Positions 1-7,355 of a DNA stretch of 9,464 nt are shown one piece after another. Every line of letters begins with the position of its first letter. Within the stretch, counting starts at the first letter, position 1. Location: NCBI GenBank assembly GCA_016869415.1, contig VGEI01000116.1:1-9464 (forward strand). The letters are read 5' to 3'. The position numbers and the translations under genes are program-made. Source of the stretch: Alphaproteobacteria bacterium (GTDB taxonomy: Bacteria; Pseudomonadota; Alphaproteobacteria; CACIAM-22H2). The notes below the pieces were generated by a model that saw nothing but the letters and a program-made list of their open reading frames with translations, was not told the origin of the DNA and did no database searches.

Positions 1-469
1 GATCGTCCCAGCCATCGATCTTGAGCTGGAAGCGAGCAAGGGCGCCTGTGGGGAATTTGCTCTCCATGCGCGCCGCTGCGGGACCTGCCTCGGCGCCCGA
101 GGCGACGGCCAGCTCCAGGGCGAGTTCCTGGAGGCCGGGATTGTGGCCGATGACCATAACCGAGGGCACGTCATCGGGCAGCTGCCGCAGGCATGCGAGC
201 AAGGTCGACGGATCGGCGAGATAGAGGCGGGGCTCCAAGTGGATAGTCGCCCGCTTGCCCAGGGCGCCGTGGATCAGGTCGAGCGTTTCGCGTGTGCGGC
301 GCGAGTCCGAGGACAAGACGAGGGACGGCCGTATCCCCCCATCCTCCAGAAACCGGGCCAGGGCTGCTGCTGCACGCCGGCCGCCCTTGTTCAGCGGTCG
401 GTCGAAGTCGGTCAGCCCCGGGGCCGCCGCGCCCGATTTGGCATGTCGTAGAAGTAACAATTCTTTCAT
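1..469 (-). CDS. sixA: SixA-type phosphohistidine phosphatase, 3' end cut by window edge
   Basis: Reading leftward from ATG at 469 gives 156 open codons before the window ends, so the C-terminus is missing but probably short, since the family is about 150-180 residues. The protein starts MKELLLLRHAKS, the RH signature of the histidine phosphatase (phosphoglycerate-mutase-like) fold; H9 should be the phospho-acceptor. R57, R58 and R60 lie in SSDSRRTRET, and the second active-site His is H109 in VMVIGHNPGL. FPTGALARF near residue 139 is typical of SixA relatives. SixA of E. coli removes phosphate from phosphohistidine on signalling and phosphotransfer proteins in the cytoplasm; the substrate here is unknown. 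An AAGG Shine-Dalgarno at 477-480 lies 7 nt from the ATG. The first codons (AAA GAA TTG TTA CTT CTA) are unusually AT-rich for this GC-rich window, as is common at translation starts. It is divergent from ppk1. The family call is secure; the substrate is not. Confidence 0.9.
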   Translation of the reverse strand, partial: MKELLLLRHAKSGAAAPGLTDFDRPLNKGGRRAAAALARFLEDGGIRPSLVLSSDSRRTRETLDLIHGALGKRATIHLEPRLYLADPSTLLACLRQLPDDVPSVMVIGHNPGLQELALELAVASGAEAGPAAARMESKFPTGALARFQLKIDGWDD

Positions 470-491
470 GGTATTGCCTTATTTTCTTTAG

Positions 492-500
492 ACTATACCA
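492..500 (-). promoter_or_regulatory. Extended -10 promoter candidate for sixA
   Basis: The minus strand reads TGGTATAGT, which fits the extended -10 pattern TGnTATAAT with one mismatch in the hexamer. No recognisable -35 lies 17-18 bp upstream, which is usual for extended -10 promoters. Transcription would start near 485, leaving a leader of about 16 nt that includes the AAGG ribosome-binding site at 477-480. This is a pattern match, not a measured start. Confidence 0.5.
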
Positions 501-540
501 TAAGAGGTGATTGGCCGGGCTGCCGGACGTTGTGGTATAG
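493..540. repeat. 8-bp perfect inverted repeat spanning the sixA/ppk1 divergent promoters
   Basis: CTATACCA at 493-500 is the exact reverse complement of TGGTATAG at 533-540, separated by 32 bp. Between the arms sits a small CCGG-GCTG-CCGG palindrome (515-526), not centred on the repeat. Each arm coincides with a promoter -10 candidate facing outward, so the symmetry may simply reflect two similar promoters. A shared operator is also possible. Confidence 0.6.
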
Positions 541-541
541 G
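533..541 (+). promoter_or_regulatory. Extended -10 promoter candidate for ppk1-ppx
   Basis: The plus strand reads TGGTATAGG, the same TGG-TATAG core as on the other strand. A weak -35 candidate TTGGCC lies at 511-516 with a 19-bp spacer. Transcription would start near 548, about 15 nt before the ppk1 ATG and just ahead of its AGGAG ribosome-binding site at 553-557. Confidence 0.45.
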
Positions 542-562
542 CATGCCCGTCCAGGAGACGCC

Positions 563-2710
563 ATGAACGCCCAGGTCCAGCCGGCGGACCGCCTCGCCGA
601 GGAGCTCAGCGGCGGCGCTCGCTTCATCAATCGGGAGCTCTCCTGGCTCGCCTTCAACGAGCGTGTCCTGGAAGAGGCGAACAGCACTACCCACCCCCTG
701 CTAGAGCGGCTGCGCTTCCTCTCGATCTCGGCCAGCAACCTCGATGAATTCTATATGGTCCGCGTGGCGGGCCTTAAGGCGCAGGTTCGCGCCGGTGTCA
801 CCACCCCCAGTCAGGACGGATTGACACCGGCCGAGCAGCTCGCGGCGGTCAACCAGCGGGCCAACTGCCTGATGGAACAGCAGCAGCAATGCTGGCGGCA
901 GCTCAAGAACGAGCTCGGGGTCGCCGGGATCGCCGTGATCGGGACCGGCGACCTGTCGGTCGAGGATCGTGAGTGGGTCGACAGCCATTTCATGGAGGCG
1001 ATTTTTCCCATCCTGACGCCGCTGGCGATCGACCCGGCGCATCCGTTTCCCTTCACGCCGAACAAGGGGTTCGCTTCGGTGCTGCAGCTCCAGCGCCGCA
1101 GCGACGGGCGGGCTCTCAAGGCACTGCTGCCGATTCCCGCCCAGATTGACCGCTTCATCCGCCTACCGGGGCCCGCCATCCGCTTCTTGCCTATCGAGGA
1201 GGTGGTGAGCCTCAACCTCGGCAAGCTGTTTCCCGACTTCGATGTCTCGGGACAGGGGTATTTCCGCCTGTTGCGCGACAGCGAGATCGAGGTTGAGGAA
1301 GAGGCTGAGGATCTGGTGCGAGTGTTCGAGACGGCGCTCAAGCGCCGGCGTCGTGGCGTGGCCATCCGCCTCAAGGTCAATGCCAGGATGCCGGAGGATC
1401 TATTGAGCTTCGTGACCTCGGAGCTTGAAGTTGCGGCGGACGACGTCTTCCGTGTCGACGGAATTCTGGGGCTCGGCGACACCGAGCAACTGATCGTCTC
1501 GAAGCGCCGAGACCTTCTTTTTCCGCCGTTCAGTATCCGCTTCCCGGAGCGAGTCCGGGACTTCGGCGGTGACTGTTTCGCCGCAATCCGCCAGAAAGAC
1601 ATCGTGGTCCACCACCCGTTCGAGAGTTTCGACGTGGTGGCACAGTTCGTCGCCCAGGCCGCACGCGATCCGGCCGTGGTCGCCATCAAGCAGACGCTCT
1701 ATCGTACGTCGGACAACTCCCCGATTGTGCGCGCCTTGGTTGAGGCGGCCGAGGCTGGCAAGTCGGTCACGGCCCTGATCGAGCTCAAAGCACGCTTCGA
1801 CGAGGAAGCGAATATCCGCTGGGCGCGCGATCTCGAGCGCGCCGGTGCTCAGGTCGTCTACGGCTTCATCGATCTCAAGACACACGCCAAGATTTCGCTC
1901 GTCGTTCGGCGCGAGGGTGGCAGCCTGCGTTCATACGTTCACTTCGGTACCGGCAACTACCATCCGGTGACGGCGAAGGTCTACACGGACCTCTCTTTCT
2001 TCTCCTGCGACGAGGCCCTATGCCGCGATGCGGCACGGCTGTTCAACTACATCACCGGCTATGCGCGTCCTGAGAAAATGGAGAAGCTGAGCTTCTCGCC
2101 GCTGACGCTGCGCGCCGACCTCACCAAGCTGATCGAGGCTGAGATCGCTCACGCCAAAGTGGGGCGGCCAGCGGCCATCTGGGCCAAGATGAATTCACTT
2201 GTCGATCCCGGAATCATCGATGCGCTGTATCGAGCCAGCCAGGCGGGCGTCTCGATCGATCTTATCGTCCGCGGCATCTGCTGCCTGCGACCTGGCGTGT
2301 CTGGCCTGTCCGACAACATCCGTGTCAAAAGCATCGTCGGCCGATTCCTGGAGCACGGCCGTATCGTGTGCTTCGGCGCGGGTTACGGCCTCCCGCATCC
2401 GCAATCCAAGGTCTTTATCTCCTCGGCCGACTGGATGCCGCGCAATCTTGACTGGCGGGTCGAGACGCTAGTGCCCATCGAGAACGCCACTGTCCATCAG
2501 CAGATCCAGGACCAGATCATGATCGCTAACCTGCGCGACAACTCGCAGAGCTGGACACTGTCGCCGGACGACACGTACACGCGCATGAGACCGACCGGAG
2601 AGCCGTTCAGCGCGCACAATTTTTTTATGACCAACCCGAGCCTGTCCGGCCGCGGCAAGGCGCTGAAACGGCCCGGTGGCGCGCCTCGACTCATTCCCAA
2701 GAACCGCTAA
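563..2710 (+). CDS. ppk: Polyphosphate kinase 1 (PPK1)
   Basis: Encodes 715 residues, normal for PPK1. It transfers the ATP gamma-phosphate reversibly to inorganic polyphosphate through a phosphohistidine intermediate. Order: N-terminal domain from about residue 20 (FINRELSWLAFNERV), head domain from about 120, then two phospholipase-D-like catalytic domains from about 320 to 690. The phospho-acceptor is H441 in LKTHAKISLVV. R381 (LYRTSD), H460 (YVHFGTGNYH), R570 (LIVRGICCLRPGV) and H598 (FLEHGRI) match E. coli R375, H454, R564 and H592 as I remember them, all with the same +6 offset, so the active site is intact. ATG 563 is chosen because AGGAG at 553-557 lies 5 nt upstream and the conserved N-terminus follows; an in-frame TTG at 530 lies upstream of the predicted transcript start. 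C-terminal FMTNPSLSGRG is typical of alphaproteobacteria. ppx follows after 12 bp, implying one transcript. Confidence 0.97.
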   Translation: MNAQVQPADRLAEELSGGARFINRELSWLAFNERVLEEANSTTHPLLERLRFLSISASNLDEFYMVRVAGLKAQVRAGVTTPSQDGLTPAEQLAAVNQRANCLMEQQQQCWRQLKNELGVAGIAVIGTGDLSVEDREWVDSHFMEAIFPILTPLAIDPAHPFPFTPNKGFASVLQLQRRSDGRALKALLPIPAQIDRFIRLPGPAIRFLPIEEVVSLNLGKLFPDFDVSGQGYFRLLRDSEIEVEEEAEDLVRVFETALKRRRRGVAIRLKVNARMPEDLLSFVTSELEVAADDVFRVDGILGLGDTEQLIVSKRRDLLFPPFSIRFPERVRDFGGDCFAAIRQKDIVVHHPFESFDVVAQFVAQAARDPAVVAIKQTLYRTSDNSPIVRALVEAAEAGKSVTALIELKARFDEEANIRWARDLERAGAQVVYGFIDLKTHAKISLVVRREGGSLRSYVHFGTGNYHPVTAKVYTDLSFFSCDEALCRDAARLFNYITGYARPEKMEKLSFSPLTLRADLTKLIEAEIAHAKVGRPAAIWAKMNSLVDPGIIDALYRASQAGVSIDLIVRGICCLRPGVSGLSDNIRVKSIVGRFLEHGRIVCFGAGYGLPHPQSKVFISSADWMPRNLDWRVETLVPIENATVHQQIQDQIMIANLRDNSQSWTLSPDDTYTRMRPTGEPFSAHNFFMTNPSLSGRGKALKRPGGAPRLIPKNR

Positions 2711-2722
2711 TATCCCCGGCCC

Positions 2723-4225
2723 ATGCCGTCGCGATCCCCGCCGGCGCGAACCGCGGCACAGGGCCCGGTCGGCGTCATCGATATCGGCTCGAACTCCATC
2801 CGCCTCGTCGTCTTCTCGGGCAGTGGTCGGGCGCCACATCCCATCTTCAACGAGAAGGTGCTGTGCGGCTTGGGCCGCGGGCTGGAGCGCACGGGTCGTC
2901 TGCATGAAGAGGGGGTCGAATCGGCCCTTGCCAATCTCGGGCGCTTCGCTGGCCTGGTCGAGGCGATGAACGTCCATCACCTGCGCGTCGTAGCCACCGC
3001 AGCGGTGCGCGAGGCGGAAAACGGACCGGAATTCGCGCGGGCCGTACGGCGCCAGGCGGGACTTAAGGTCGAGATTCTCGACGGCGCCGAGGAGGCTCGG
3101 CTTTCGGCCCTGGGTGTGCTCTCGGGTATGCCGCAGGCGGACGGCCTGATGGGGGATCTCGGCGGCGGCAGCCTGGAGCTGGTGGCGCTACGCCAGGGCA
3201 AGCTGGGCCGGCACGAGACGCTGCCCTTCGGCCCCCTGCGCCTGCGCGAAGTGGCCGAACGCTCGAAAGGCGAGCTACGTAACCATGTCGAGCGCCGGCT
3301 CGACGAGCTGCCCTGGCTGTCCAGCGCCAAAGGCCGGGACTTCTACGCCGTAGGCGGAGCCTGGCGCGCCATCGCGCGGCTGCACATGGCCCATACCAAC
3401 TATCCGCTGCGTGTCATCCATCACTACACGGTGAGCCGCGGCAGGGCACAGGACTTTCTCGATCTGATCGCTGGCCTGTCCCGGGATTCGCTGGAGCGCA
3501 TCGGGCGCGTACCGCGCAAGCGGCTTGAGGTGTTGCCGGTGGCGGCGCTCGTCCTGCAGCAGATCCTTGAACGGGCCCGGCCGGCGCAGCTGGTCTTCAC
3601 TGCAATGGGGCTGCGCGAGGGCTGCCTCTACGATGCGATGCCTCAGGCGGTGCGCTCCCTGGATCCTCTGATTGCTGCGGCGGACGAGGCAGCGGCGCTT
3701 AACCCGCGCTTCGTGGTTGACGGCCGTGCACTGCACGCTTGGCTCCAGCCGCTTTTTCGTAAGAGCGAGCCTGAGACCGCACGGCTGCGCCTAACCGCCT
3801 GCCTGCTCAGTGACATGGCCTGGAACGAGCATCCAGACTACCGGGCGGAGATCGCCTTCCTGCGGCTTCTGCGCATGCCTGTGGTGGCCGTGGACCATCC
3901 GGGCCGCGCCTTCGTCGCGCTGGCCGTACACACGCGGTACGCTGGCACGGCCGAAGGCGGACCGACCGCGCCGGCCTGGCAGCTGATGAGCGAAGGCGGC
4001 ATCCGCGAGGCCTGGCGGCTGGGGCTGGCGCTGCGGCTCGCTTTCGCCATCTCCGGCGGCGCGCCGAGCATCCTCAAGCGGGTGCGCCTGGAGCGTGATG
4101 GCGATCAGCTGCGTCTGCGAGTGCCGCGCAGCCTGAGCACCATGATCGGCGAAGTTGTCGAGCGCCGTTTCGAGGACTTGGTCGAAGCCTGCGGCGGCAA
4201 GGGGAAGATCAAGATCGGGCGTTGA
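2723..4225 (+). CDS. ppx: Exopolyphosphatase, Ppx/GppA family
   Basis: Encodes 500 residues, the usual length for this family. It should remove terminal phosphates from polyphosphate, and some relatives also hydrolyse pppGpp. The N-terminal half is the actin-like ASKHA fold: phosphate-1 loop GVIDIGSNSIRLVVF (D20), DGAEEARL (E123/E124, one of which should be the catalytic Glu of the family), and phosphate-2 loop DLGGGSLEL (D145-E152). AVGGAWRAIARLHM (from A209) follows, then an all-helical C-terminal region that includes FLRLLRMPVVAVDHPGRAF. The start is the first possible one in this frame, because the ppk1 stop TAA lies in the same frame 12 bp before it. No good Shine-Dalgarno is visible, so translation may depend on coupling to ppk1. 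Its last 17 bp overlap the end of rnd on the other strand. Polyphosphatase activity is inferred from pairing with ppk1; a GppA-like role cannot be excluded. Confidence 0.94.
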   Translation: MPSRSPPARTAAQGPVGVIDIGSNSIRLVVFSGSGRAPHPIFNEKVLCGLGRGLERTGRLHEEGVESALANLGRFAGLVEAMNVHHLRVVATAAVREAENGPEFARAVRRQAGLKVEILDGAEEARLSALGVLSGMPQADGLMGDLGGGSLELVALRQGKLGRHETLPFGPLRLREVAERSKGELRNHVERRLDELPWLSSAKGRDFYAVGGAWRAIARLHMAHTNYPLRVIHHYTVSRGRAQDFLDLIAGLSRDSLERIGRVPRKRLEVLPVAALVLQQILERARPAQLVFTAMGLREGCLYDAMPQAVRSLDPLIAAADEAAALNPRFVVDGRALHAWLQPLFRKSEPETARLRLTACLLSDMAWNEHPDYRAEIAFLRLLRMPVVAVDHPGRAFVALAVHTRYAGTAEGGPTAPAWQLMSEGGIREAWRLGLALRLAFAISGGAPSILKRVRLERDGDQLRLRVPRSLSTMIGEVVERRFEDLVEACGGKGKIKIGR

Positions 4226-5399
4226 CCGCGGCCGGTCGGGCAAGATCCTGGTCCGGGGTTAGCAGCACGATCTGCTTGTTGCGCAGGGTCAGCGCCAGCT
4301 CCCCGTGCTTGAGGGCCAGCGCGGCGTTGCCGAAGACCTCGCGCCGCCAGCCGTGCAGGGCTGGGACGTCTGCCTGATCGCTGGCGGCAACGCGCTCGAG
4401 ATCCGCCGTCGTCGCCACCAGCTTCTGCGCCACATCGTGCTCGTCGCATTTCATCTTCAGCAGAACCTTCAACAGTTCGACGATCGGTCCAATGCTGCGG
4501 GGCAAGTCCGCTGGCTGCGGCACGACTGGAATCTCGGACTCCGGCATCGCCAGGCCACGGCGCACAGCCTCAAGCACATCCTCGCCCATGCGCCCTTCGG
4601 CAAAACCCTTGGAAAGGCCGCGCATGCGGGCTAGCTCGTCGGCGGAAGTCGGTGCGTGGCCGGCGATATCCATCACCGTCTCATCGCGTAGGACGCGATT
4701 ACGCGGTATGTCGCGGCGCTGGGCCTCGCGCTCGCGCCAGGCGGCGACCTCCTTGAGGACAGCCACCAGGCGCGGCTTGCCGGAGCGCGGCTTGAGCCGC
4801 TGCCAAGCGAATTCCGGATCCATCCGGTAGGTCGCCGGGTCGAGCAGGGTGGCCATCTCCTCCTGCAGCCAAGACGCGCGCCCTGTCTGGGTCAGGCGCT
4901 TGGCTAAAGCGCCGTAGGCCCGCCGCAGGTGAGTGACATCGGCAAGGGCGTAGGCAATCTGGCGGTTCGAAAGCGGACGTTGTGCCCAGTCGGTGAAGCG
5001 TGCCGACTTGTCGATGCGTGCTCCGGCCAGCTGCCCGGCCAGCGTCTCGTAGCTCACGGCATCCCCGAAGCCGCAGACCATGGCGGCGACCTGGGTGTCG
5101 AACAGGGGGGCCGGCACGCGGCCGGTGAGACGGTGGAATATCTCCAGATCCTGCCGCGCGGCGTGAAAGACCTTGAGTATATGGGGATCGTCGAGCAGGC
5201 CCAGGAGCGGCGAGAGGTCGAGGCCGGGGGCGAGAGCATCGATCGCGGCGGCTTCCTCGCCGGTCGCGACCTGGACCAGGCAAAGCTGCGCCCAGTATGT
5301 TCGTTCTCGCATGAACTCGGTGTCGACGGTGACGAAGGGGGAGGTGGCGGCGCGACGACAGAAGTCAGCGAGCGTCGCGGTGTCAGCGATCCAAGTCAT
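4209..5399 (-). CDS. rnd: Ribonuclease D
   Basis: Encodes 396 residues, close to the usual 375-390. RNase D is a 3'-to-5' exoribonuclease that helps mature tRNA and other stable RNA 3' ends in the cytoplasm. All DEDDy exonuclease residues are present: D26 and E28 in VDTEFMRERTYW, D84 in KVFHAARQDLEIFH, and Y150 and D154 in IAYALADVTHL. An HRDC domain follows from about residue 205, with RDIPRNRVLRDETVMDIA and RMRGLSKGFAEGR. ATG 5399 (MTWIADTATL) fits the family start. The frame stays open upstream to 5648, but that stretch lies antisense to aspS and looks like no protein. Its final 17 bp overlap the end of ppx; it is divergent from aspS. No strong Shine-Dalgarno is visible. Confidence 0.96.
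   Translation of the reverse strand: MTWIADTATLADFCRRAATSPFVTVDTEFMRERTYWAQLCLVQVATGEEAAAIDALAPGLDLSPLLGLLDDPHILKVFHAARQDLEIFHRLTGRVPAPLFDTQVAAMVCGFGDAVSYETLAGQLAGARIDKSARFTDWAQRPLSNRQIAYALADVTHLRRAYGALAKRLTQTGRASWLQEEMATLLDPATYRMDPEFAWQRLKPRSGKPRLVAVLKEVAAWREREAQRRDIPRNRVLRDETVMDIAGHAPTSADELARMRGLSKGFAEGRMGEDVLEAVRRGLAMPESEIPVVPQPADLPRSIGPIVELLKVLLKMKCDEHDVAQKLVATTADLERVAASDQADVPALHGWRREVFGNAALALKHGELALTLRNKQIVLLTPDQDLARPAAVNARS
4224..4237. other. GC-rich hairpin at the ppx/rnd junction
   Basis: GACCG (4224-4228) pairs perfectly with CGGTC (4233-4237) around a CGGC loop, starting inside the ppx stop codon and lying within the rnd coding end. There is no T-run after it on either strand, so it is at best a weak or Rho-assisted termination signal. 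It is noted because the convergent overlap leaves no other room for a terminator. Confidence 0.25.
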
Positions 5400-5430
5400 G
5401 TTGGGCGGTTTTACTACAAGTTCGGCCGCA

Positions 5431-5466
5431 GGGGCAAAGTCCCTCCACCGCCTTGACTTTTGTCCC
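5431..5466. other. Imperfect stem-loop in the rnd/aspS divergent region
   Basis: GGGGCAAAGT (5431-5440) can pair with ACTTTTGTCCC (5456-5466), giving 10 pairs with one G-T wobble and one bulged T, around a 15-base loop. It covers the best -35 candidate for aspS. It could be an operator, a leader structure for either gene, or chance. Nothing here resembles a T-box. Confidence 0.35.
5453..5458 (+). promoter_or_regulatory. -35-like box upstream of aspS
   Basis: CTTGACT at 5452-5458 matches the CTTGAC -35 often seen in alphaproteobacteria. The expected -10 position (about 5475-5482) reads GCCTTTTG, which is a poor match, so only the -35 half is supported. Confidence 0.3.
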
Positions 5467-5516
5467 TTTCCGGTGCCTTTTGCCGGCCGTTTCCTGCCTT
5501 TGTGAGCCCCCTTCCC

Positions 5517-7301
5517 ATGCACGCCTATCGCACCCATACCTGCGGCCAGTTGACGCGTGGCCAGGTCGGCCAGACCGTTCGCCTGTCGGGGTGGGTCCAT
5601 CGCAAGCGCGACCACGGCAACCTGCTTTTCATCGACCTGCGGGACCATTACGGCATCACCCAGTGCGTGATCGACACCTCCAGCGCCATCTTCAAGGAGG
5701 TCGAGGTCGCGCGGGTGGAGAGCGTGGTGACCCTGACCGGTAAGATCGTGGCGCGCTCACCGGAAACGGTGAATCCCAAGCTGCCGACCGGCGAGATCGA
5801 GCTGCAGATCGCCGAACTCAAGCTGCAGTCGGCGGCCGACACGCTGCCCATTCTGGTCAATCAGGAGGGCGATTTTCCCGAGGATCTGCGGCTGCGCTAC
5901 CGCTTCCTTGACCTGCGCACGGAGCGCATGCACGCCAACATCATGCTGCGCGCCGGGGTCATCGCCTCGATCCGCCGCCGCATGATCGAGCAGGGCTTCA
6001 CCGAGTTCCAGACACCGATCCTGACCTCGTCGAGCCCGGAAGGGGCCCGCGATTACCTCGTGCCGAGCCGTATCCATCCCGGCAAATTCTACGCCCTGCC
6101 GCAGGCACCGCAGCAGTTCAAGCAGCTACTGATGGTCGCCGGTTTCGACCGCTATTTCCAGATTGCGCCCTGTTTCCGCGACGAGGACGGGCGGGCCGAT
6201 CGTAGCCCGGGCGAGTTCTACCAGCTCGACTTCGAGATGTCGTTCGTCACCCAGGAGGACGTCTTCGCCGCCATCGAGCCTGTGCTGGCCGGGGTGTTCG
6301 AGGAGTTCTCCAAGGGCAAGGCGGTGACCAAGCCGCCGTTCCCGCGCATCGCTTATGACGATGCGATGCTCAAGTACGGCTCCGACAAGCCGGACCTGCG
6401 CAACCCGCTGATCATCGGCGATGTCAGCGAGGTATTCGTCGGCTCGTCCTTCAATGTGTTCGCCAAGGCAGTAGCCTCCGGCGGCGTGGTACGCGCCATT
6501 CCTGCACCCAAGGCCGCCACCCGGCCGCGCAGCTTTTTCGACAAGCTCAACGACTGGGCGCGTGGCGAAGGAGCTCCCGGCCTTGGCTACGTCGTATTCG
6601 AAGGCGGGGCGGCCAAGGGCCCGATCGCCAAGTTCCTCGACGAACCGCGCCTCGCCAAACTGCGCGAGCTAGCCCATGTCGGTGACGGCGATGCCGTGTT
6701 CTTTGTCTGTGACAAGAGGGGTGCTGCGGAGAAATTCGCTGGCACCGTGCGCAAGAAACTCGGCGAGGAGATGGAGCTGATTGCGCCCGGGGAGTTCAAG
6801 TTCTGCTGGATCGTCGACTTCCCGATGTACGAACTCAACGAGGACACCGGCAAGATCGAGTTCAGCCATAACCCGTTCTCCATGCCGCAGGGCGGCCTGG
6901 AAGCGCTGGAGACCAAGGATCCGCTGACCCTCAAGGCCTTCCAGTACGACATCGTCTGCAACGGCGTCGAGCTGTCGTCGGGCGCCATCCGCAATCACCT
7001 GCCGGAGATCATGTACAAGGCCTTCGCGATCGCCGGGTACACGAAGGAAGATGTCGAGGGCCGCTTCGGTGGCATGCTCAACGCCTTCAAGTTCGGCGCG
7101 CCGCCGCATGGTGGCTCGGCGCCGGGCATCGACCGCATCGTCATGCTGTTGGCCGATGAGCCGAACATCCGTCAGGTCGTCGCCTTCCCGATGAACCAGC
7201 AGGCGCAGGATCTGCTGATGCAGGCGCCCTCGACGGTCGATGCCGCCCGCTTGCGCGAGCTGCACATCAAGCTCGACCTGCCGCCGGTCAAGAAGAGTTG
7301 A
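5517..7301 (+). CDS. aspS: Aspartyl-tRNA synthetase, bacterial type, predicted non-discriminating
   Basis: Encodes 594 residues, normal for bacterial AspRS. It is a class IIb enzyme that charges tRNA with aspartate using ATP. Order: OB-fold anticodon-binding domain (about 1-105, with GWVHRKRDHGNLLFIDLRD), catalytic core beginning near M156 with motif 1 (GFTEFQTPIL), motif 2 around C219 (CFRDEDGRADRSPGEFYQLD, R221), the GAD insertion domain at about 300-410, and motif 3 ending in APGIDRIVMLL (R540). H33 in RKRDHG sits where discriminating E. coli AspRS has Leu and the non-discriminating Pseudomonas enzyme has His, so this enzyme may also make Asp-tRNA-Asn for later amidation by GatCAB. ATG 5517 (MHAYRTHTCGQL) is the family start. 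An in-frame TTG at 5460 would add 19 residues of non-family sequence. No clear Shine-Dalgarno precedes it. eipB follows after 54 bp. Confidence 0.97.
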   Translation: MHAYRTHTCGQLTRGQVGQTVRLSGWVHRKRDHGNLLFIDLRDHYGITQCVIDTSSAIFKEVEVARVESVVTLTGKIVARSPETVNPKLPTGEIELQIAELKLQSAADTLPILVNQEGDFPEDLRLRYRFLDLRTERMHANIMLRAGVIASIRRRMIEQGFTEFQTPILTSSSPEGARDYLVPSRIHPGKFYALPQAPQQFKQLLMVAGFDRYFQIAPCFRDEDGRADRSPGEFYQLDFEMSFVTQEDVFAAIEPVLAGVFEEFSKGKAVTKPPFPRIAYDDAMLKYGSDKPDLRNPLIIGDVSEVFVGSSFNVFAKAVASGGVVRAIPAPKAATRPRSFFDKLNDWARGEGAPGLGYVVFEGGAAKGPIAKFLDEPRLAKLRELAHVGDGDAVFFVCDKRGAAEKFAGTVRKKLGEEMELIAPGEFKFCWIVDFPMYELNEDTGKIEFSHNPFSMPQGGLEALETKDPLTLKAFQYDIVCNGVELSSGAIRNHLPEIMYKAFAIAGYTKEDVEGRFGGMLNAFKFGAPPHGGSAPGIDRIVMLLADEPNIRQVVAFPMNQQAQDLLMQAPSTVDAARLRELHIKLDLPPVKKS

Positions 7302-7328
7302 GACGGCCGGGAAGCGCGGTGCGATAAT
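7298..7328 (+). promoter_or_regulatory. Promoter candidate for eipB overlapping the aspS stop
   Basis: TTGAGA at 7298-7303 overlaps the aspS TGA. GATAAT at 7323-7328 is preceded by TG at 7320-7321, giving an extended -10 (TGCGATAAT). The 19-bp spacer is long. Transcription would start near 7335, about 20 nt before the eipB ATG, so eipB could be expressed apart from aspS. Confidence 0.45.
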
Positions 7329-7355
7329 AGGCGTTCCGGGAGAGTTGGAGTGCGC

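Noticed and set aside
530..562. Upstream TTG start for ppk1
   Set aside because: It overlaps the predicted -10 element, adds 11 residues unlike the family, and ATG 563 has an AGGAG 5 nt upstream.
811..1689. A 292-codon open frame antisense to ppk1
   Set aside because: It lies wholly opposite an intact PPK1 gene, its composition is the Arg/Ser/Pro-rich type expected from a GC-rich complementary frame, and it shows no recognisable motif.
2441..2464. Trp631 of PPK1 in RNLDWRVE, where many homologues have Arg
   Set aside because: E. coli PPK, as I recall, has Tyr there, so an aromatic is tolerated, and all catalytic residues are present. It does not suggest an inactive enzyme.
2620..2626. Run of seven T in ppk1, a possible slippage or frameshift site
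   Set aside because: It simply encodes Phe-Phe in the conserved HNFFMTNPSLSGRG segment and the frame continues normally to the expected end.
5400..5648. N-terminal extension of RNase D by 83 codons
   Set aside because: The extra sequence is antisense to aspS and its upstream region, while the family start MTWIADTATL is at 5399.
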